Assembly (NCBI RefSeq): GCF_029945885.1
Contig: NZ_JAQSDK010000008.1
Location: 1-37,956 of the forward strand
Direction of reading: 5' to 3'
DNA length: 37,956 bases
DNA from: Brevundimonas sp.
Lineage (GTDB): Bacteria; Pseudomonadota; Alphaproteobacteria; Caulobacterales; Caulobacteraceae
Part shown: positions 7,340 through 16,651 of the stretch, one piece after another
How the letters are laid out: every line of letters starts with the position of its first letter
Position numbering within the stretch: position 1 is the stretch's first letter
Position numbers and translations under genes: made by a program
The notes under the pieces: model-generated
Seen by the model: only the letters and a program-made list of their open reading frames with translations
The model's database searches: none
What the model was told of the DNA's origin: nothing

Positions 7340-8755
7340 TTGACCTGGCTTCCCCGCGTCCTTTCCCGGTTCCTGGCCGCCGCGACCGCCGTCACCCTGA
7401 CGGTCGCGGTCGCCGGACCGGCGGCGGCTCAGAGCGCGATCCGCGATACTGAAATCGAAGGCATCATCCGTGAATGGTCTGATCCGGTGTTCGCGGCCAT
7501 CGGCCTGGAACCGTCCGAGATCGAGATCCTGCTGGTCGGAGACAACGAGCTGAACGCCTTTGCCACCCCGGGACGGGTGCTGGGCGTCAATACCGGCCTG
7601 ATTCTGAAAACCCGCAGCGCCAATGAGCTGCTCGGCGTGATCGCCCACGAGGCGGGCCACATCAAGAACCGGCATACGCTGAGAGACGGCGCGCGTGACG
7701 CGGGCATGCAGCCGATGATCATGAGCATGGCGCTCGGGGCCCTGGCCATCGCCGCGGGCTCACCCACGGCCGGTGCCGCCCTACTGGGCTCGAGCTCCTA
7801 TTTCGGGGCCCTGGGCAGTCTGAAATACATTTCCCAGCAGGAAGGCGAGGCCGACAATTCCGCCGCGCACGCCCTGGACGCCGCCGGGGAGTCCGGGCGC
7901 GGCCTGGTCGAATTCTTCGAGAATTTCCGCTCGCAGGAAGTCTTCTCGGATGCCCGTCGTTACCCCTTCTTCCGCAGCCACCCCCTGTCCTCGGCCCGGA
8001 TCGAAAACCTGCGCCGACTGGTCAGCGAGGCTCCCAACTACAACCATGTCGACAGCCCCGAGCGGATTGCCCAGCACGCGCTGGTCCTGGCCAAGATCCA
8101 CGCCTTCATGGACCCGCCCAACCAGACACTGCGGACCTATCCGTCTACGGACACCTCGCTTCCCGGACGCTATGCCCGGGCGATCGCCTGGTATCGCGAT
8201 GGCCAGACCAATCGCGCCCTGGCAGCCGTAGATGCCTTCATCGTCGAACAGCCCGACAACCCGTATTTCTGGGAACTGAAGGGACAGATCCTGTTTGAGG
8301 AGGCTCGCCCGGTCGAGGCTATCGAGGCCCATCAGCGCTCCATCGACCTGAAGCCGGACGCGCCCCTTCTGCGTATCAACCTCGCCCACGCCCTGATCGA
8401 GACCAATGACATGAGCCAGCTGGAGCAGGCCGTCATCGAGCTTAAACGGGCCACGGCGCTGGAGCGTGACAACACCCTCGCCTGGCGACTGCTGTCGCAG
8501 GCCTATGCCAGCCAGGGCAAGGACGGTGAGGCCCGGCTGGCCACGGCAGAACTGTATTTCGCCGAGGGTCGCCAGGACCAGGCGACCCAATTTGCCCTGC
8601 GCGCCCGCGACATGCTGCCCCGGGGTTCAACCGAATGGATCCGGGCCATGGACATCGTCTTGGCCTCGGGCGCGACCCAGGACGACATCGACGCCGCCGA
8701 CGAACGTTATCGCCGCGACCGGCCCGTGCGGGTCATTCCCGCCGATGCCGGTTGA
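7340..8755 (+). CDS. M48-family metalloprotease with C-terminal TPRs (BepA/YfgC-like)
   Basis: 471 residues. The start is TTG at 7340, fixed by AAGGAG (7328-7333) and by the signal peptide ending AAAQ near residue 31. The zinc site is H103-E-A-G-H107, with a third ligand at E168 in the EGEAD motif. A hydrophobic Gly/Ala segment (about 128-150) lies between them. The C-terminal half is a TPR array, for instance AIAWYRDGQTNRALAAVDAF and AIEAHQRSIDLKPDAP. Proteins of this layout are periplasmic proteases/chaperones in outer-membrane protein quality control (BepA in E. coli). A -10-like GCTAGATT at 7290-7297 may drive it separately from rne. It lies 22 bases upstream of a DsbA-like gene, probably on one transcript. 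Confidence 0.9.
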   Translation: MTWLPRVLSRFLAAATAVTLTVAVAGPAAAQSAIRDTEIEGIIREWSDPVFAAIGLEPSEIEILLVGDNELNAFATPGRVLGVNTGLILKTRSANELLGVIAHEAGHIKNRHTLRDGARDAGMQPMIMSMALGALAIAAGSPTAGAALLGSSSYFGALGSLKYISQQEGEADNSAAHALDAAGESGRGLVEFFENFRSQEVFSDARRYPFFRSHPLSSARIENLRRLVSEAPNYNHVDSPERIAQHALVLAKIHAFMDPPNQTLRTYPSTDTSLPGRYARAIAWYRDGQTNRALAAVDAFIVEQPDNPYFWELKGQILFEEARPVEAIEAHQRSIDLKPDAPLLRINLAHALIETNDMSQLEQAVIELKRATALERDNTLAWRLLSQAYASQGKDGEARLATAELYFAEGRQDQATQFALRARDMLPRGSTEWIRAMDIVLASGATQDDIDAADERYRRDRPVRVIPADAG

Positions 8756-8777
8756 TTTTTTCGAGCCAGGACCCTGC

Positions 8778-9572
8778 ATGACCGACGACGCTCCCGACTC
8801 CGCCCCGAAGTCGCCGACACTGACGCCCCTTAGCTGGTTCAGTGGAAACCGGGCCGGACTCGCGGCCCTGACGATCTCGGTCGTGGCCCTCGGTCTGGCC
8901 GGTGCGCCCTATCTGACGGGCGCGGATTTCGGCGGGCGGGTCCGGGCCTATCTTTTGGCCCATCCCCAGGTGCTGGACGAGGTGGTCGCCGCGCGTGACG
9001 TCGCCGCGCGGGCGGACCGGACCTCGGGTATCAATGCTGCGGTCGCCCGCAACCCCGCAGTGCTGGCCCCGGCTCCGGGCGAACCGGCCTTCGGGCCCGT
9101 CGACGCCCGCGTCACGGTGACTGAATTCTTCGACTACCGTTGCCCCTACTGCAAGATGGCCGCCCCGGAGTATCTGAAGCTCATGGAGGCCAATCCGGAC
9201 GTGCGCTTTGTCTTCCGCGAATGGCCGGTGCTGGATCAGGGCGAGGTCATCACCTCCCAGTACGCCGCCCGCGCGGCTCTTGCGGCCCACGCCCAGGGCA
9301 AATATCTGGCGGTCCATCAGGCCTTGATGGCCCAGTCGGCCCTGTCCATCGACGGCATCGATCGCATCCTGGTTGCCAGTGGCATCGACCTGCAACGGGC
9401 CCGGGCAGCCATGGCCACGGCCGATACCTCTCGCCTGCTGGCCGACATCCATACCGGGGCTGCGGCCATGGGGCTGGAAGGCACGCCCACCTTCTTCATC
9501 AACGGCAAGGTGACGGGCACCAACAACCCGGCCGACCTCGCCCGGCTGATCACCGAGGCCAAAGAGGGCTAG
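8778..9572 (+). CDS. Membrane-anchored DsbA-family thiol-disulfide oxidoreductase
   Basis: 264 residues from ATG 8778. The frame is open much further upstream, but that part overlaps the M48 gene and is a shadow. One N-terminal membrane anchor (about residues 27-45) is followed by a helical linker (FGGRVRAYLLAHPQVLDEVV, as in the Com1/ScsC subgroup) and a thioredoxin fold with the active site C122-P-Y-C125 in FFDYRCPYCK. The cis-proline loop is GLEGTPTFFI. The protein would oxidise or isomerise disulfides in periplasmic proteins. It lies 22 bases downstream of the M48 protease gene. Several exported proteins in this window carry paired cysteines and are plausible, but untested, substrates. 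Confidence 0.9.
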   Translation: MTDDAPDSAPKSPTLTPLSWFSGNRAGLAALTISVVALGLAGAPYLTGADFGGRVRAYLLAHPQVLDEVVAARDVAARADRTSGINAAVARNPAVLAPAPGEPAFGPVDARVTVTEFFDYRCPYCKMAAPEYLKLMEANPDVRFVFREWPVLDQGEVITSQYAARAALAAHAQGKYLAVHQALMAQSALSIDGIDRILVASGIDLQRARAAMATADTSRLLADIHTGAAAMGLEGTPTFFINGKVTGTNNPADLARLITEAKEG

Positions 9573-9593
9573 GCGGGCGGCGGTGCTTGCGCC

Positions 9594-9630
9594 CTGATCC
9601 GGCCGGGGGCTCGACCGGCGGCCAGATCAG
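9594..9630. terminator. Possible bidirectional terminator between convergent genes
   Basis: CTGATC (9594-9599) pairs with GATCAG (9625-9630). Inside this, one mismatch is followed by a GGCC/GGCC step and a GC-rich loop. The hairpin sits between the convergent DsbA-like and TPR genes and runs into the stop codon of the latter. No U-tract follows on either side, so it would be a weak or Rho-assisted terminator, or an mRNA 3'-end stabiliser. Confidence 0.35.
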
Positions 9631-11333
9631 GCTTCCGCGAGACTCATCTCTCCACCCATCCATTCCACCCGGGCATGTCGCAGGGCTTCGGCCGCGGCGG
9701 CCTCATTTCCCAGCGCCGTCTCGGCCTCCGACAGCACGAAATAGCTGTAGGGATCATTGGGCCAGTCCTTGAGCAGTTCCTCGACCTTGGCCTTGGCCCC
9801 TGCCGCATCGCCGCCGGCCAGCATGGCGGCGGCCAGGCTGCGACGGGTGGGATACCAGATGGCGGGCGGATCCCCGCCTTCGTCACCGCCTTCAGCCTGC
9901 AGGGCCGCGGCCCGGGTAAAGGCTGCGATGGCGGCCTCGGTGTTGCCTTCAATCATGGCCGCGCGCCCCTCAAGGACACGCTGGAACAGCTCGGAGAAGC
10001 TGGCGCGCGCCTCGGCCCTGGGACCGGTTGCGAAGGCCGGGGTCCCGCGGATCGCCCGGATCGCGGCAATCTCGGCACGCACAGCGGCCGCGTCTCCGCG
10101 ACGGCTGGCGGCCTCGCCCCGGCCATAGCGCCAGCTGACGCGCTGCAGCGGATTGGCCACGGACGGCTCCTCCAGCGCCTCGACCTGGGCCTGCGTCCCG
10201 AAGCGGCCGTACAGGGCGTAGGCGTCATTGGCCGTAATCTGACGCCACAGGTTGTCGGCCGGAATGTCGGCGAACACGGTCAGGAACCAGTCAGCCAGCT
10301 TCAGCCCCTCCTCGGCCCCACCGGCCATCAGGGCACCGCCCATGCCGAAATGGATGTTGTGGCCATGCAGCGGCATGCCGGGCACACCGCCGGGCGGGAA
10401 GGCCTGGCCGTCATACTGGCGGTCCAGCGCCACGGCGGCGACATTGGACATCATGGCGTCGCGATAGCGGCCGACCCGGAAGAAGGTGTGGGAGGGCATA
10501 TGCACCAGATGACTGGCCCCCGGAGCCAGTTCGGCCAGCCGTTCTCCATACGGGATGGCCTTGTGCGGATCGGCCGACCATTCGGTCAGGTGAATGTAGA
10601 GATGGATGGCCCCGGGATCGTCCGGAGCCCTGGCCAGCGCGGCCTCCAGAATCGTCATGGCCCGGGCAATACCGGGATCCTTGGGCGTACCGTCCTTGTT
10701 CCACCAGTCCTCGGCCTTGAGCATCCAGGCATCGGCGGCGATGGCGGCCAGGTTGACGTCATCGGGATTGTCACGTGCGAGGCGGTCCATCACCCGCGCG
10801 AACCGGTCGGGCCGGCTGGCCCTGCGTCCCGAATAGCGCTGGAGCAGGCCGTCGATCATCCGGCGCTGCTGCAGCGAGGCGTCGCGGGCCAGACGACGGG
10901 CGTCTCGGGCGATCTTGAGGGCCGCGGGATCGACCTCATCCGCCGTGCCGCTACCGTTGAGGTTGGGGCCCATCGCCCAGGCCTCGCCCCAGGCACACAT
11001 ACCGCACGACGGGTCGAGCAGACGCGCTTTCTGGAAGGCCCGGACCGATTCCGTGTGCTGGAAGGCCCAGCGCAGCTGGATCCCGTAGTCGAACCAGGCC
11101 TGGGCCTCCGCGTTGGCGTCCACCGCCATATGGTCGGTCCCGATCCCGGGCACCATGACCATGTCGGCGACCGGTGCCCCGGTCACGACATCATAAGGAC
11201 GGTTCGGATCGCCGCAGATCGAGGGATTTTCGATCAGGTCGCGCACGACCCGGTCCGCCGTCGCATCGGCCACAGCTGCAGGTCCAACCACGATGGCGGC
11301 CAGCGCCACCCCCGCCAGAAGCATTGGTCGCAT
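9627..11333 (-). CDS. Exported TPR-like protein with conserved Cys/His motifs (function unknown)
   Basis: 568 residues from ATG 11333, which lies six bases after GGGGGAG; the frame is open to 11384 but lacks a better ribosome site. A signal peptide (MRPMLLAGVALAAIVV) leads a helical-repeat protein with TPR-like units, for example AMTILEAALARAPDDPGAIH and AAMLAGGDAAGAKAKVEELL. Sharply conserved-looking motifs stand out: F-Q-H93-T-E, C110-G-M-C113 in DPSCGMCAWGEAWAMGPNLN, HLYIHLTEWS, HLVHMPSHTFFRVGRY and HGHNIHFG. I recall these motifs from a widespread family of uncharacterised periplasmic TPR proteins. The clustered His and Cys suggest a metal or cofactor site (inference). It is convergent with the DsbA-like gene and downstream of thiG. 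Confidence 0.8.
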   Translation of the reverse strand: MRPMLLAGVALAAIVVGPAAVADATADRVVRDLIENPSICGDPNRPYDVVTGAPVADMVMVPGIGTDHMAVDANAEAQAWFDYGIQLRWAFQHTESVRAFQKARLLDPSCGMCAWGEAWAMGPNLNGSGTADEVDPAALKIARDARRLARDASLQQRRMIDGLLQRYSGRRASRPDRFARVMDRLARDNPDDVNLAAIAADAWMLKAEDWWNKDGTPKDPGIARAMTILEAALARAPDDPGAIHLYIHLTEWSADPHKAIPYGERLAELAPGASHLVHMPSHTFFRVGRYRDAMMSNVAAVALDRQYDGQAFPPGGVPGMPLHGHNIHFGMGGALMAGGAEEGLKLADWFLTVFADIPADNLWRQITANDAYALYGRFGTQAQVEALEEPSVANPLQRVSWRYGRGEAASRRGDAAAVRAEIAAIRAIRGTPAFATGPRAEARASFSELFQRVLEGRAAMIEGNTEAAIAAFTRAAALQAEGGDEGGDPPAIWYPTRRSLAAAMLAGGDAAGAKAKVEELLKDWPNDPYSYFVLSEAETALGNEAAAAEALRHARVEWMGGEMSLAEA

Positions 11334-11407
11334 GCGCATCTCCCCCGTTGCGCCGACCATGGACCGCAACCATCGTTGCGCCAAGACCCTTCAGGCCCGG
11401 TGCGGCC

Positions 11408-12187
11408 CTAGATCAGGCCGGCCAGGGGCGAGGACGGATCAGCGTACATCCGTTTGGCCATCCGCCCGGCCAGATAGGCCTCGCGACCGGCGATGACCGC
11501 GTGTTTCATGGCCCGGGCCATGCCGATCGGGTCGCGCGCCCCGGCGATGGCGGTGTTCATCAGCACGGCGTCGCAGCCCAGTTCCATGGCGATGGTGGCG
11601 TCCGACGCGGTGCCGACCCCGGCATCGACCAGAACCGGCACGCCGGCCTGTTCAACGATCAACCGCACATTGACCCGGTTCTGGATGCCCAGACCCGAGC
11701 CGATCGGCGCGGCGGCGGGCATGATGGCGGCGGCCCCGGCCTCCTCCAGCCGTTTGGCCATGACCACGTCGTCGGTGCAGTAGACCATGACGTCGAAGCC
11801 GTCCTTGACCAGCATATCCAGCGCCCGCAGCGTCTCGACCATGTCGGGATACAGGTGGGGCGTGTCGGACAGCACCTCCAGCTTGACCAGATCCCAGCCC
11901 CCGGCCTCGCGCGCCAGCCGCAGGGTTCGCACCGCATCCTCGCCGGTAAAACAGCCGGCCGTATTGGGCAGGTAGGTGAACCGGTCCGGCTTCACATGAT
12001 CGACCAACATCGGCTGGGACGGGTCCGACAGATTGACGCGGCGCAGGGCCACGGTGACGATCTCGGCCCCGGCGGCCTCGGCCGCGGCGGCGTTCTGCGC
12101 ATAGTCGGCATATTTGCCGGTGCCCACGATCAGCCGTGACGAAAAGGTGCGGCCGGCAACGGTCCAGGTATCTTGAAAAGTGGTCAT
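11408..12187 (-). CDS. thiG: Thiazole synthase ThiG
   Basis: 259 residues, a usual ThiG length. This TIM-barrel enzyme condenses 1-deoxy-D-xylulose 5-phosphate, dehydroglycine and the ThiS thiocarboxylate into the thiazole phosphate of thiamine. The Schiff-base lysine is K102 in DLVKLEV. Further family motifs are [27 protein letters not shown], the phosphate-binding IGSGLGI and [14 protein letters not shown], and [11 protein letters not shown]. It follows thiS by 54 bases in the same direction, so the sulfur carrier and its acceptor enzyme are co-transcribed. The start at ATG 12187 matches the family N-terminus. Confidence 0.97.
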   Translation of the reverse strand: MTTFQDTWTVAGRTFSSRLIVGTGKYADYAQNAAAAEAAGAEIVTVALRRVNLSDPSQPMLVDHVKPDRFTYLPNTAGCFTGEDAVRTLRLAREAGGWDLVKLEVLSDTPHLYPDMVETLRALDMLVKDGFDVMVYCTDDVVMAKRLEEAGAAAIMPAAAPIGSGLGIQNRVNVRLIVEQAGVPVLVDAGVGTASDATIAMELGCDAVLMNTAIAGARDPIGMARAMKHAVIAGREAYLAGRMAKRMYADPSSPLAGLI

Positions 12188-12241
12188 GGCACTGACCTAG
12201 TCTTCACAGCCGCGCCGGGGAAGCCGGCCCCGGGGCGAAAA

Positions 12242-12442
12242 TCACCCGCCCCCGACGAATTGCACCAGTTCAATGCGGTCGCCCTCGGCCAGAACCGTCT
12301 CGCCGTGCAGGGACCGCGGCACGATGGCCAGGTTGCGCTCCACGGCCACCTTGCGCGGGTCGAGACCCAGTTCCTCCACCAGCGCCAGGATCGTGGCCGC
12401 CGACACAGCGCGGTTTTCTCCGTTGACCTGAATCCGGGGCAA
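12242..12442 (-). CDS. thiS: Sulfur carrier protein ThiS
   Basis: 66 residues with a ubiquitin-like fold. The start is TTG at 12442, selected by AGGAGG eight bases upstream; no ATG is available. The opening PRIQVNGE, the middle LGLDPRKVAVERN, and the C-terminal VQFVGGG fit ThiS, whose terminal Gly-Gly is adenylated by ThiF and then thiocarboxylated to donate sulfur to ThiG. It lies directly upstream of thiG. I looked for a TPP riboswitch in the short upstream gap and did not find the usual conserved boxes. ThiO, ThiF and ThiE are not in this window. Confidence 0.94.
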   Translation of the reverse strand: MPRIQVNGENRAVSAATILALVEELGLDPRKVAVERNLAIVPRSLHGETVLAEGDRIELVQFVGGG

Positions 12443-12494
12443 GCGAGCGTCCTCCTAACCGGGTGATCCGCCTTCTACCCCGGCACCGCCGCCT

Positions 12495-13346
12495 CTAGCC
12501 AGCCCGGCTCTGCAGGCCTGCAGCCAGATCGCCGATGGCCCGCCTCAGCTCGGCGATCTCGCCGCGAAGGGCGGCCATGTCCGCCACCTCCTCGGCATGA
12601 ACCTGCTGGCGCACCTCGCTGGCCTCGCGCAGATCCACTTCAAGCCGGTGCCGCTCGGCCTTGGCCTCCTCTTCGTGCTCGCTCTGCATGGCGTTCACGA
12701 CGATACCGATAAACAGGTTCAGCATGGTGAAGGTCGTGCACAGGATGAAGGGCACAAAGAACAGCCAAGCATAGGGATGGACCTCCATCACCGGCCGGAC
12801 GATGCCCATTGACCAGCTCTCCAGCGTCATGATCTGGAAGAGCGAATAGGCCGAGGCCGGGATCGACCCGAACCACTGCGGGAAGTCGGCCCCGAACAAT
12901 TTGGTCGCCATCACCGAAGCCACATAGAAGATCAGCCCCAGAAGCAGCGTAATCGACCCCATTCCGGGAAGGGCGCTGATCAGGGCTCCGACCACCCGGC
13001 GCAGCGAAGGCACCAGGGTGATCATTCGCAACACCCTGAGGATGCGCAGGGCCCGCAACACGGAGAAGGCCCCCGCGGCCGGCATCAGCGCAAGTGCCAC
13101 GACCGAAAGGTCGAACAGGCTCCACGGGTCCCTGAAAAAGGCCGCCCGATGCACCACGATCCGCGCCACGATCTCCACCACGAAGATCGCCAGCACCATC
13201 TTGTCGATCAACCCCAGGACGGCTCCGAACCGGGCCGTGACCCAGGGACTGGTCTCAAGGCCCAGGGTGATCGCGTTGAAGACAATCAGAGCCAGGATGA
13301 ACTGCTCTGTACGGGGTGATGTCACCAGCTGTCTGAGCCGTTTCAA
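12495..13346 (-). CDS. BacNaV-type voltage-gated sodium channel (ion transport protein)
   Basis: 283 residues from TTG 13346, chosen because GGAGA lies about six bases upstream and the resulting N-terminus aligns with the short S1 lead of known bacterial channels; a GTG at 13427 would add 27 residues. Six membrane segments are visible. S4 carries arginines at every third position (VLRALRILRVLRM, R98/R101/R104/R107). The pore filter is TLESWSM (residues 174-180), the sodium-selective signature of NaChBac/NavAb, with E176 as the filter glutamate. The Glu/Arg-rich tail from about residue 221 is a predicted coiled coil for tetramerisation. It would carry inward Na+ current on depolarisation. It lies 53 bases upstream of thiS. 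Confidence 0.93.
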   Translation of the reverse strand: MKRLRQLVTSPRTEQFILALIVFNAITLGLETSPWVTARFGAVLGLIDKMVLAIFVVEIVARIVVHRAAFFRDPWSLFDLSVVALALMPAAGAFSVLRALRILRVLRMITLVPSLRRVVGALISALPGMGSITLLLGLIFYVASVMATKLFGADFPQWFGSIPASAYSLFQIMTLESWSMGIVRPVMEVHPYAWLFFVPFILCTTFTMLNLFIGIVVNAMQSEHEEEAKAERHRLEVDLREASEVRQQVHAEEVADMAALRGEIAELRRAIGDLAAGLQSRAG

Positions 13347-13538
13347 GGTCGTCTCCAACGAATTCGATAATCGCCCCTTGCCGCAATCCCGCGGCCAGCG
13401 CCAGATGCATGAACCTGACGTCCGCACAGCCCGCCCGGGGCCGTCCGGTCACTCTTTCGAGCGCGCGGTTTGATAACCGGCCCGCCTCGGCTAAAAGGCC
13501 TGTCCGATTCCGACCGGACCGCCACTTTCGCGAGCGAA

Positions 13539-14012
13539 ATGCCCGACGCAACCGTCCTCTACGTCCTGAACGGCCCCAATCTCAACCTGTTGGGGGTTCG
13601 GGAGCCCGGGATCTATGGCCACGAGACCCTGGCCGATGTCCAGGCGCGGTGCGAGTCGGCCGCAGACGGCGCGCGGGTGGTCTTCCGCCAGACCAACCAC
13701 GAGGGCGAACTGATCGACTGGGTCCAGGAGGCCCGCGAACAGGCCTCGGCCCTGGTCATCAACCCGGCGGGCTACAGCCACACCTCGGTGGCCCTGCTGG
13801 ACGCCCTCAAGACCCTGACGATCCCGATCGTCGAATGTCATCTCTCGAACCCGGCGGCGCGCGAGCGTTTCCGGCATCGATCCTTCGTTTCGCCGGTCGC
13901 GACCGGCGTGGTTTCGGGCTTCGGCCCTTTCAGCTACGAACTGGCCGTGAAGGCCGCCCTGACCCTGGTGCACGACAAGGCATCAGATCCGGGCCGTTCG
14001 CCCAACGCATAA
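13539..14012 (+). CDS. aroQ: Type II 3-dehydroquinate dehydratase
   Basis: 157 residues from ATG 13539; the open frame back to 13470 is not family-like. The enzyme dehydrates 3-dehydroquinate to 3-dehydroshikimate in aromatic amino acid synthesis and forms dodecamers. Family motifs: [11 protein letters not shown], then REPGIYG with catalytic Y26, [29 protein letters not shown]101 in ECHLSN, and the arginine stretch [19 protein letters not shown]. It is followed by accB after 19 bases; aroQ-accB-accC is a common alphaproteobacterial order. The ribosome site (GAGCGA) is weak. Confidence 0.96.
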   Translation: MPDATVLYVLNGPNLNLLGVREPGIYGHETLADVQARCESAADGARVVFRQTNHEGELIDWVQEAREQASALVINPAGYSHTSVALLDALKTLTIPIVECHLSNPAARERFRHRSFVSPVATGVVSGFGPFSYELAVKAALTLVHDKASDPGRSPNA

Positions 14013-14031
14013 GAAAAAGAGGCACACTCGT

Positions 14032-14553
14032 ATGGCCGACGCCCCCAAGAAATCCGCACCCAAGCTGGACAATGAGCCGGTCGGTGAGATTGACACCTCC
14101 CTGGTCCGCCAGCTGGCCGACATCCTGAACGACACCAGCCTGACCGAGATCGAGGTCGAGCGCGGCGAACTGCGCATCCGCGTCGCCCGCGAGCTGACCA
14201 TGGCCGCCCCGGTTCAATATGCCGCGGTGCCGGCCCAGATGGCCCAGGCCGCCGCCCCGGCCGCGCCGGTCTCGATGCCGTCGGACCCGGCCACGATCGT
14301 CGCCCGCTCGGGCGAGGACGTGAAATCGCCGATGGTCGGCACCGCCTATCTGCGCCCGGCCCCCGAGGCCGACACCTTCGTCTCGCCCGGCGACAAGGTC
14401 CGCAAGGGCCAGACCCTGCTGATCGTCGAAGCGATGAAGACGATGAACCCGATCCAGGCCCCGCGTGACGGCGTGGTCAAGGAAATCCTGGTCGGCGACG
14501 CCCAGCCGGTCGAGTTCGGCGAGCCGCTCGTCGTGCTCGAGGCCCAGGGCTGA
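14032..14553 (+). CDS. accB: Biotin carboxyl carrier protein of acetyl-CoA carboxylase
   Basis: 173 residues. An N-terminal segment ([20 protein letters not shown]) typical of AccB is followed by an Ala/Pro-rich linker (about 60-95) and the biotinyl domain. The biotinylated lysine is K136 in VEAMKTMN, preceded by the SPMVGTAY strand and the [14 protein letters not shown] thumb. It carries biotin between AccC and the AccAD carboxyltransferase in the first step of fatty acid synthesis. AAAGAGG precedes the ATG. Only two bases separate its stop from the accC start, so translation of the two is likely coupled. Confidence 0.97.
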   Translation: MADAPKKSAPKLDNEPVGEIDTSLVRQLADILNDTSLTEIEVERGELRIRVARELTMAAPVQYAAVPAQMAQAAAPAAPVSMPSDPATIVARSGEDVKSPMVGTAYLRPAPEADTFVSPGDKVRKGQTLLIVEAMKTMNPIQAPRDGVVKEILVGDAQPVEFGEPLVVLEAQG

Positions 14554-14555
14554 CC

Positions 14556-15908
14556 ATGTTTACCAAGGTCCTGATCGCCAACCGCGGCGAGATCGCGTTG
14601 CGGATTCACCGCGCCTGCAAGGAGATGGGGATTTCCACCGTCGCCGTGCACTCCGAGGCCGACCGCGGGGCCATGTGGGTCCGGCTGGCCGACGAGAGCG
14701 TCTGCATCGGCCCGGCTCCGGCGGCGAAATCGTATCTGAACATCCCGTCGATCATCGCGGCGGCCGAGATCACCGGGGCCCAGGCCATCCACCCCGGCTA
14801 CGGCTTCCTCAGCGAGAACGCGCGTTTCGCCGAGATCGTCGAGGCTCACGGTATGACCTTCATCGGTCCCAAGCCTGAACACATCCGGGTCATGGGCGAC
14901 AAGATCACTGCCAAACAGACGGTCAAGGCAGCGGGCATTCCCTGCGTGCCGGGCTCGGATGGCGGCGTGGCCACGGTCGAGGACGCGGTCAAGGCCTCGA
15001 AATCCATCGGCTTCCCGCTGATCGTCAAGGCCGCTTCCGGCGGCGGCGGACGCGGTATGAAGGTCGCCCTGACGCCCGACGATCTGGCCGAGGCCGTTCA
15101 GACCGCCCAGTCCGAGGCCGCCGCCGCTTTCGGTGACGGTACCGTCTATCTGGAACGCTATCTGCAGAAGCCGCGCCATATCGAGATTCAGGTGGTCGCC
15201 GACAGCCACGGCAATGTGGTCCATCTGGGCGAACGCGACTGTTCGCTGCAGCGTCGCCACCAGAAGATGATGGAAGAGGCCCCCTCGCCCGCCCTGTCGG
15301 CGAAGGAACGGGCCGCGATCGGCGCGACCGTCAACAAGGCCATCGCCTCCATCGGCTACCTCGGCGTCGGCACGATCGAATTCCTGTGGGAAGACGGCGA
15401 GTTCTTCTTCATCGAGATGAACACCCGCCTGCAGGTCGAACATCCGGTCACCGAGATGATCACCGGCGTCGACCTGGTGCGCGAACAGATCCGCATCGCC
15501 GCCGGCGAGCCCCTGTCCTTCACCCAGGACCAGGTCAGCTTCCACGGCCACGCCATCGAATGCCGGATCAACGCGGAAAACGCAGAGACCTTCACCCCGT
15601 CGCCGGGCACCATCACCGACTTCCACGCCCCCGGCGGGCTGGGCGTCCGTCTGGATAGCGCCATCTACACCGGCTATGCGATCCCGCCCTATTACGACAG
15701 CCTGATCGGCAAGCTGATCGTGCACGGCCGGGATCGGGCCGAATGCGTCGCCCGCCTGAAGCGCAGTCTGGGCGAGATGGTCGTCGGCGGCATCGACACG
15801 ACCATCCCCCTGTTCCAGAAGCTGCTGCAGGAGCCGGACATCCTGTCGGGCGACTATGACATCCACTGGCTGGAAAACTGGGCCAAGCGTCAGGCGGGAC
15901 AGGGCTGA
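14556..15908 (+). CDS. accC: Acetyl-CoA carboxylase, biotin carboxylase subunit
   Basis: 450 residues, the usual AccC length. The ATP-grasp enzyme carboxylates biotin on AccB using ATP and bicarbonate. Motifs visible: N-terminal [39 protein letters not shown], the glycine loop [25 protein letters not shown], the metal and catalytic segment [16 protein letters not shown], and [11 protein letters not shown] of the C-terminal domain. It is immediately downstream of accB and 35 bases upstream of aat. Confidence 0.98.
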   Translation: MFTKVLIANRGEIALRIHRACKEMGISTVAVHSEADRGAMWVRLADESVCIGPAPAAKSYLNIPSIIAAAEITGAQAIHPGYGFLSENARFAEIVEAHGMTFIGPKPEHIRVMGDKITAKQTVKAAGIPCVPGSDGGVATVEDAVKASKSIGFPLIVKAASGGGGRGMKVALTPDDLAEAVQTAQSEAAAAFGDGTVYLERYLQKPRHIEIQVVADSHGNVVHLGERDCSLQRRHQKMMEEAPSPALSAKERAAIGATVNKAIASIGYLGVGTIEFLWEDGEFFFIEMNTRLQVEHPVTEMITGVDLVREQIRIAAGEPLSFTQDQVSFHGHAIECRINAENAETFTPSPGTITDFHAPGGLGVRLDSAIYTGYAIPPYYDSLIGKLIVHGRDRAECVARLKRSLGEMVVGGIDTTIPLFQKLLQEPDILSGDYDIHWLENWAKRQAGQG

Positions 15909-15943
15909 CGGCATCGGACGAGCCCGCGACGCCGGAGGACCGG

Positions 15944-16651
15944 ATGACTGAACCGGATTTCAGCGTCTCCGATCCCTTCGGCGGCTTCGGGCCGCAACAG
16001 CTGCTGCGCTGCTATGCCGACGGCGTCTTCCCGATGGGCGAGACGCGCGACGATCCGCGCATCTTCCTGGTCGAACCGGACCAGCGCGGTGTGATCCCGC
16101 TGGACCGGTTCCACATCCCGGGCCGCCTGCGCCGCACCGTGCGTGGCGAGCCGTTCGCGGTGCGGGTCAACACCGCCTTCGCTGCGGTTCTTGATGCCTG
16201 TGCGGAGTCTGGAGCCGGGCGCGAGGACACATGGATCAACGGACCGATCCGGCGGCTGTATCTGGAACTGTTCGCGGGCGGCCACGCCCACAGCATCGAA
16301 TGCTGGCACGACGAGCGACTGGTCGGGGGCCTGTACGGCGTGACCCTGGGCGGGGCCTTCTTCGGCGAGAGCATGTTCAGCCGCGAAACCGACGCCTCAA
16401 AGGTGGCGCTGGTGCATCTGGTGGCCCGATTGAAGCTGGGTGGCTGGACCCTGCTGGACACCCAGTTCCTGACCGCACACCTGGCCCGGTTCGGCGCGGT
16501 GGAAACGCCCCAGGCCGCCTATCTGAGGATGCTCAAACCCGCCCTGAAGGTGGTACCGGACAGGACTGCCCTGACCCGCTCACTCGGCGGGGCCGATACG
16601 GTGACCTATGCCTTGCAGGCCACGACCCAGGCGTCGAACACCGGATGCTGA
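15944..16651 (+). CDS. aat: Leucyl/phenylalanyl-tRNA--protein transferase
   Basis: 235 residues. Aat transfers Leu or Phe from aminoacyl-tRNA to N-terminal Arg or Lys of proteins, marking them for ClpS/ClpAP degradation (N-degron pathway). Family motifs: [68 protein letters not shown] and [23 protein letters not shown] just before the ATG is a good ribosome site. Its last 46 bases are antisense to the end of the convergent DUF2155 gene. The position after accC is a recurring alphaproteobacterial arrangement. Confidence 0.96.
   Translation: MTEPDFSVSDPFGGFGPQQLLRCYADGVFPMGETRDDPRIFLVEPDQRGVIPLDRFHIPGRLRRTVRGEPFAVRVNTAFAAVLDACAESGAGREDTWINGPIRRLYLELFAGGHAHSIECWHDERLVGGLYGVTLGGAFFGESMFSRETDASKVALVHLVARLKLGGWTLLDTQFLTAHLARFGAVETPQAAYLRMLKPALKVVPDRTALTRSLGGADTVTYALQATTQASNTGC

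Noticed and set aside
12443..12494. TPP riboswitch upstream of thiS
   Set aside because: Only about 50 bases separate thiS from the channel gene, and the CTGAGA and ACCTGA boxes are absent.
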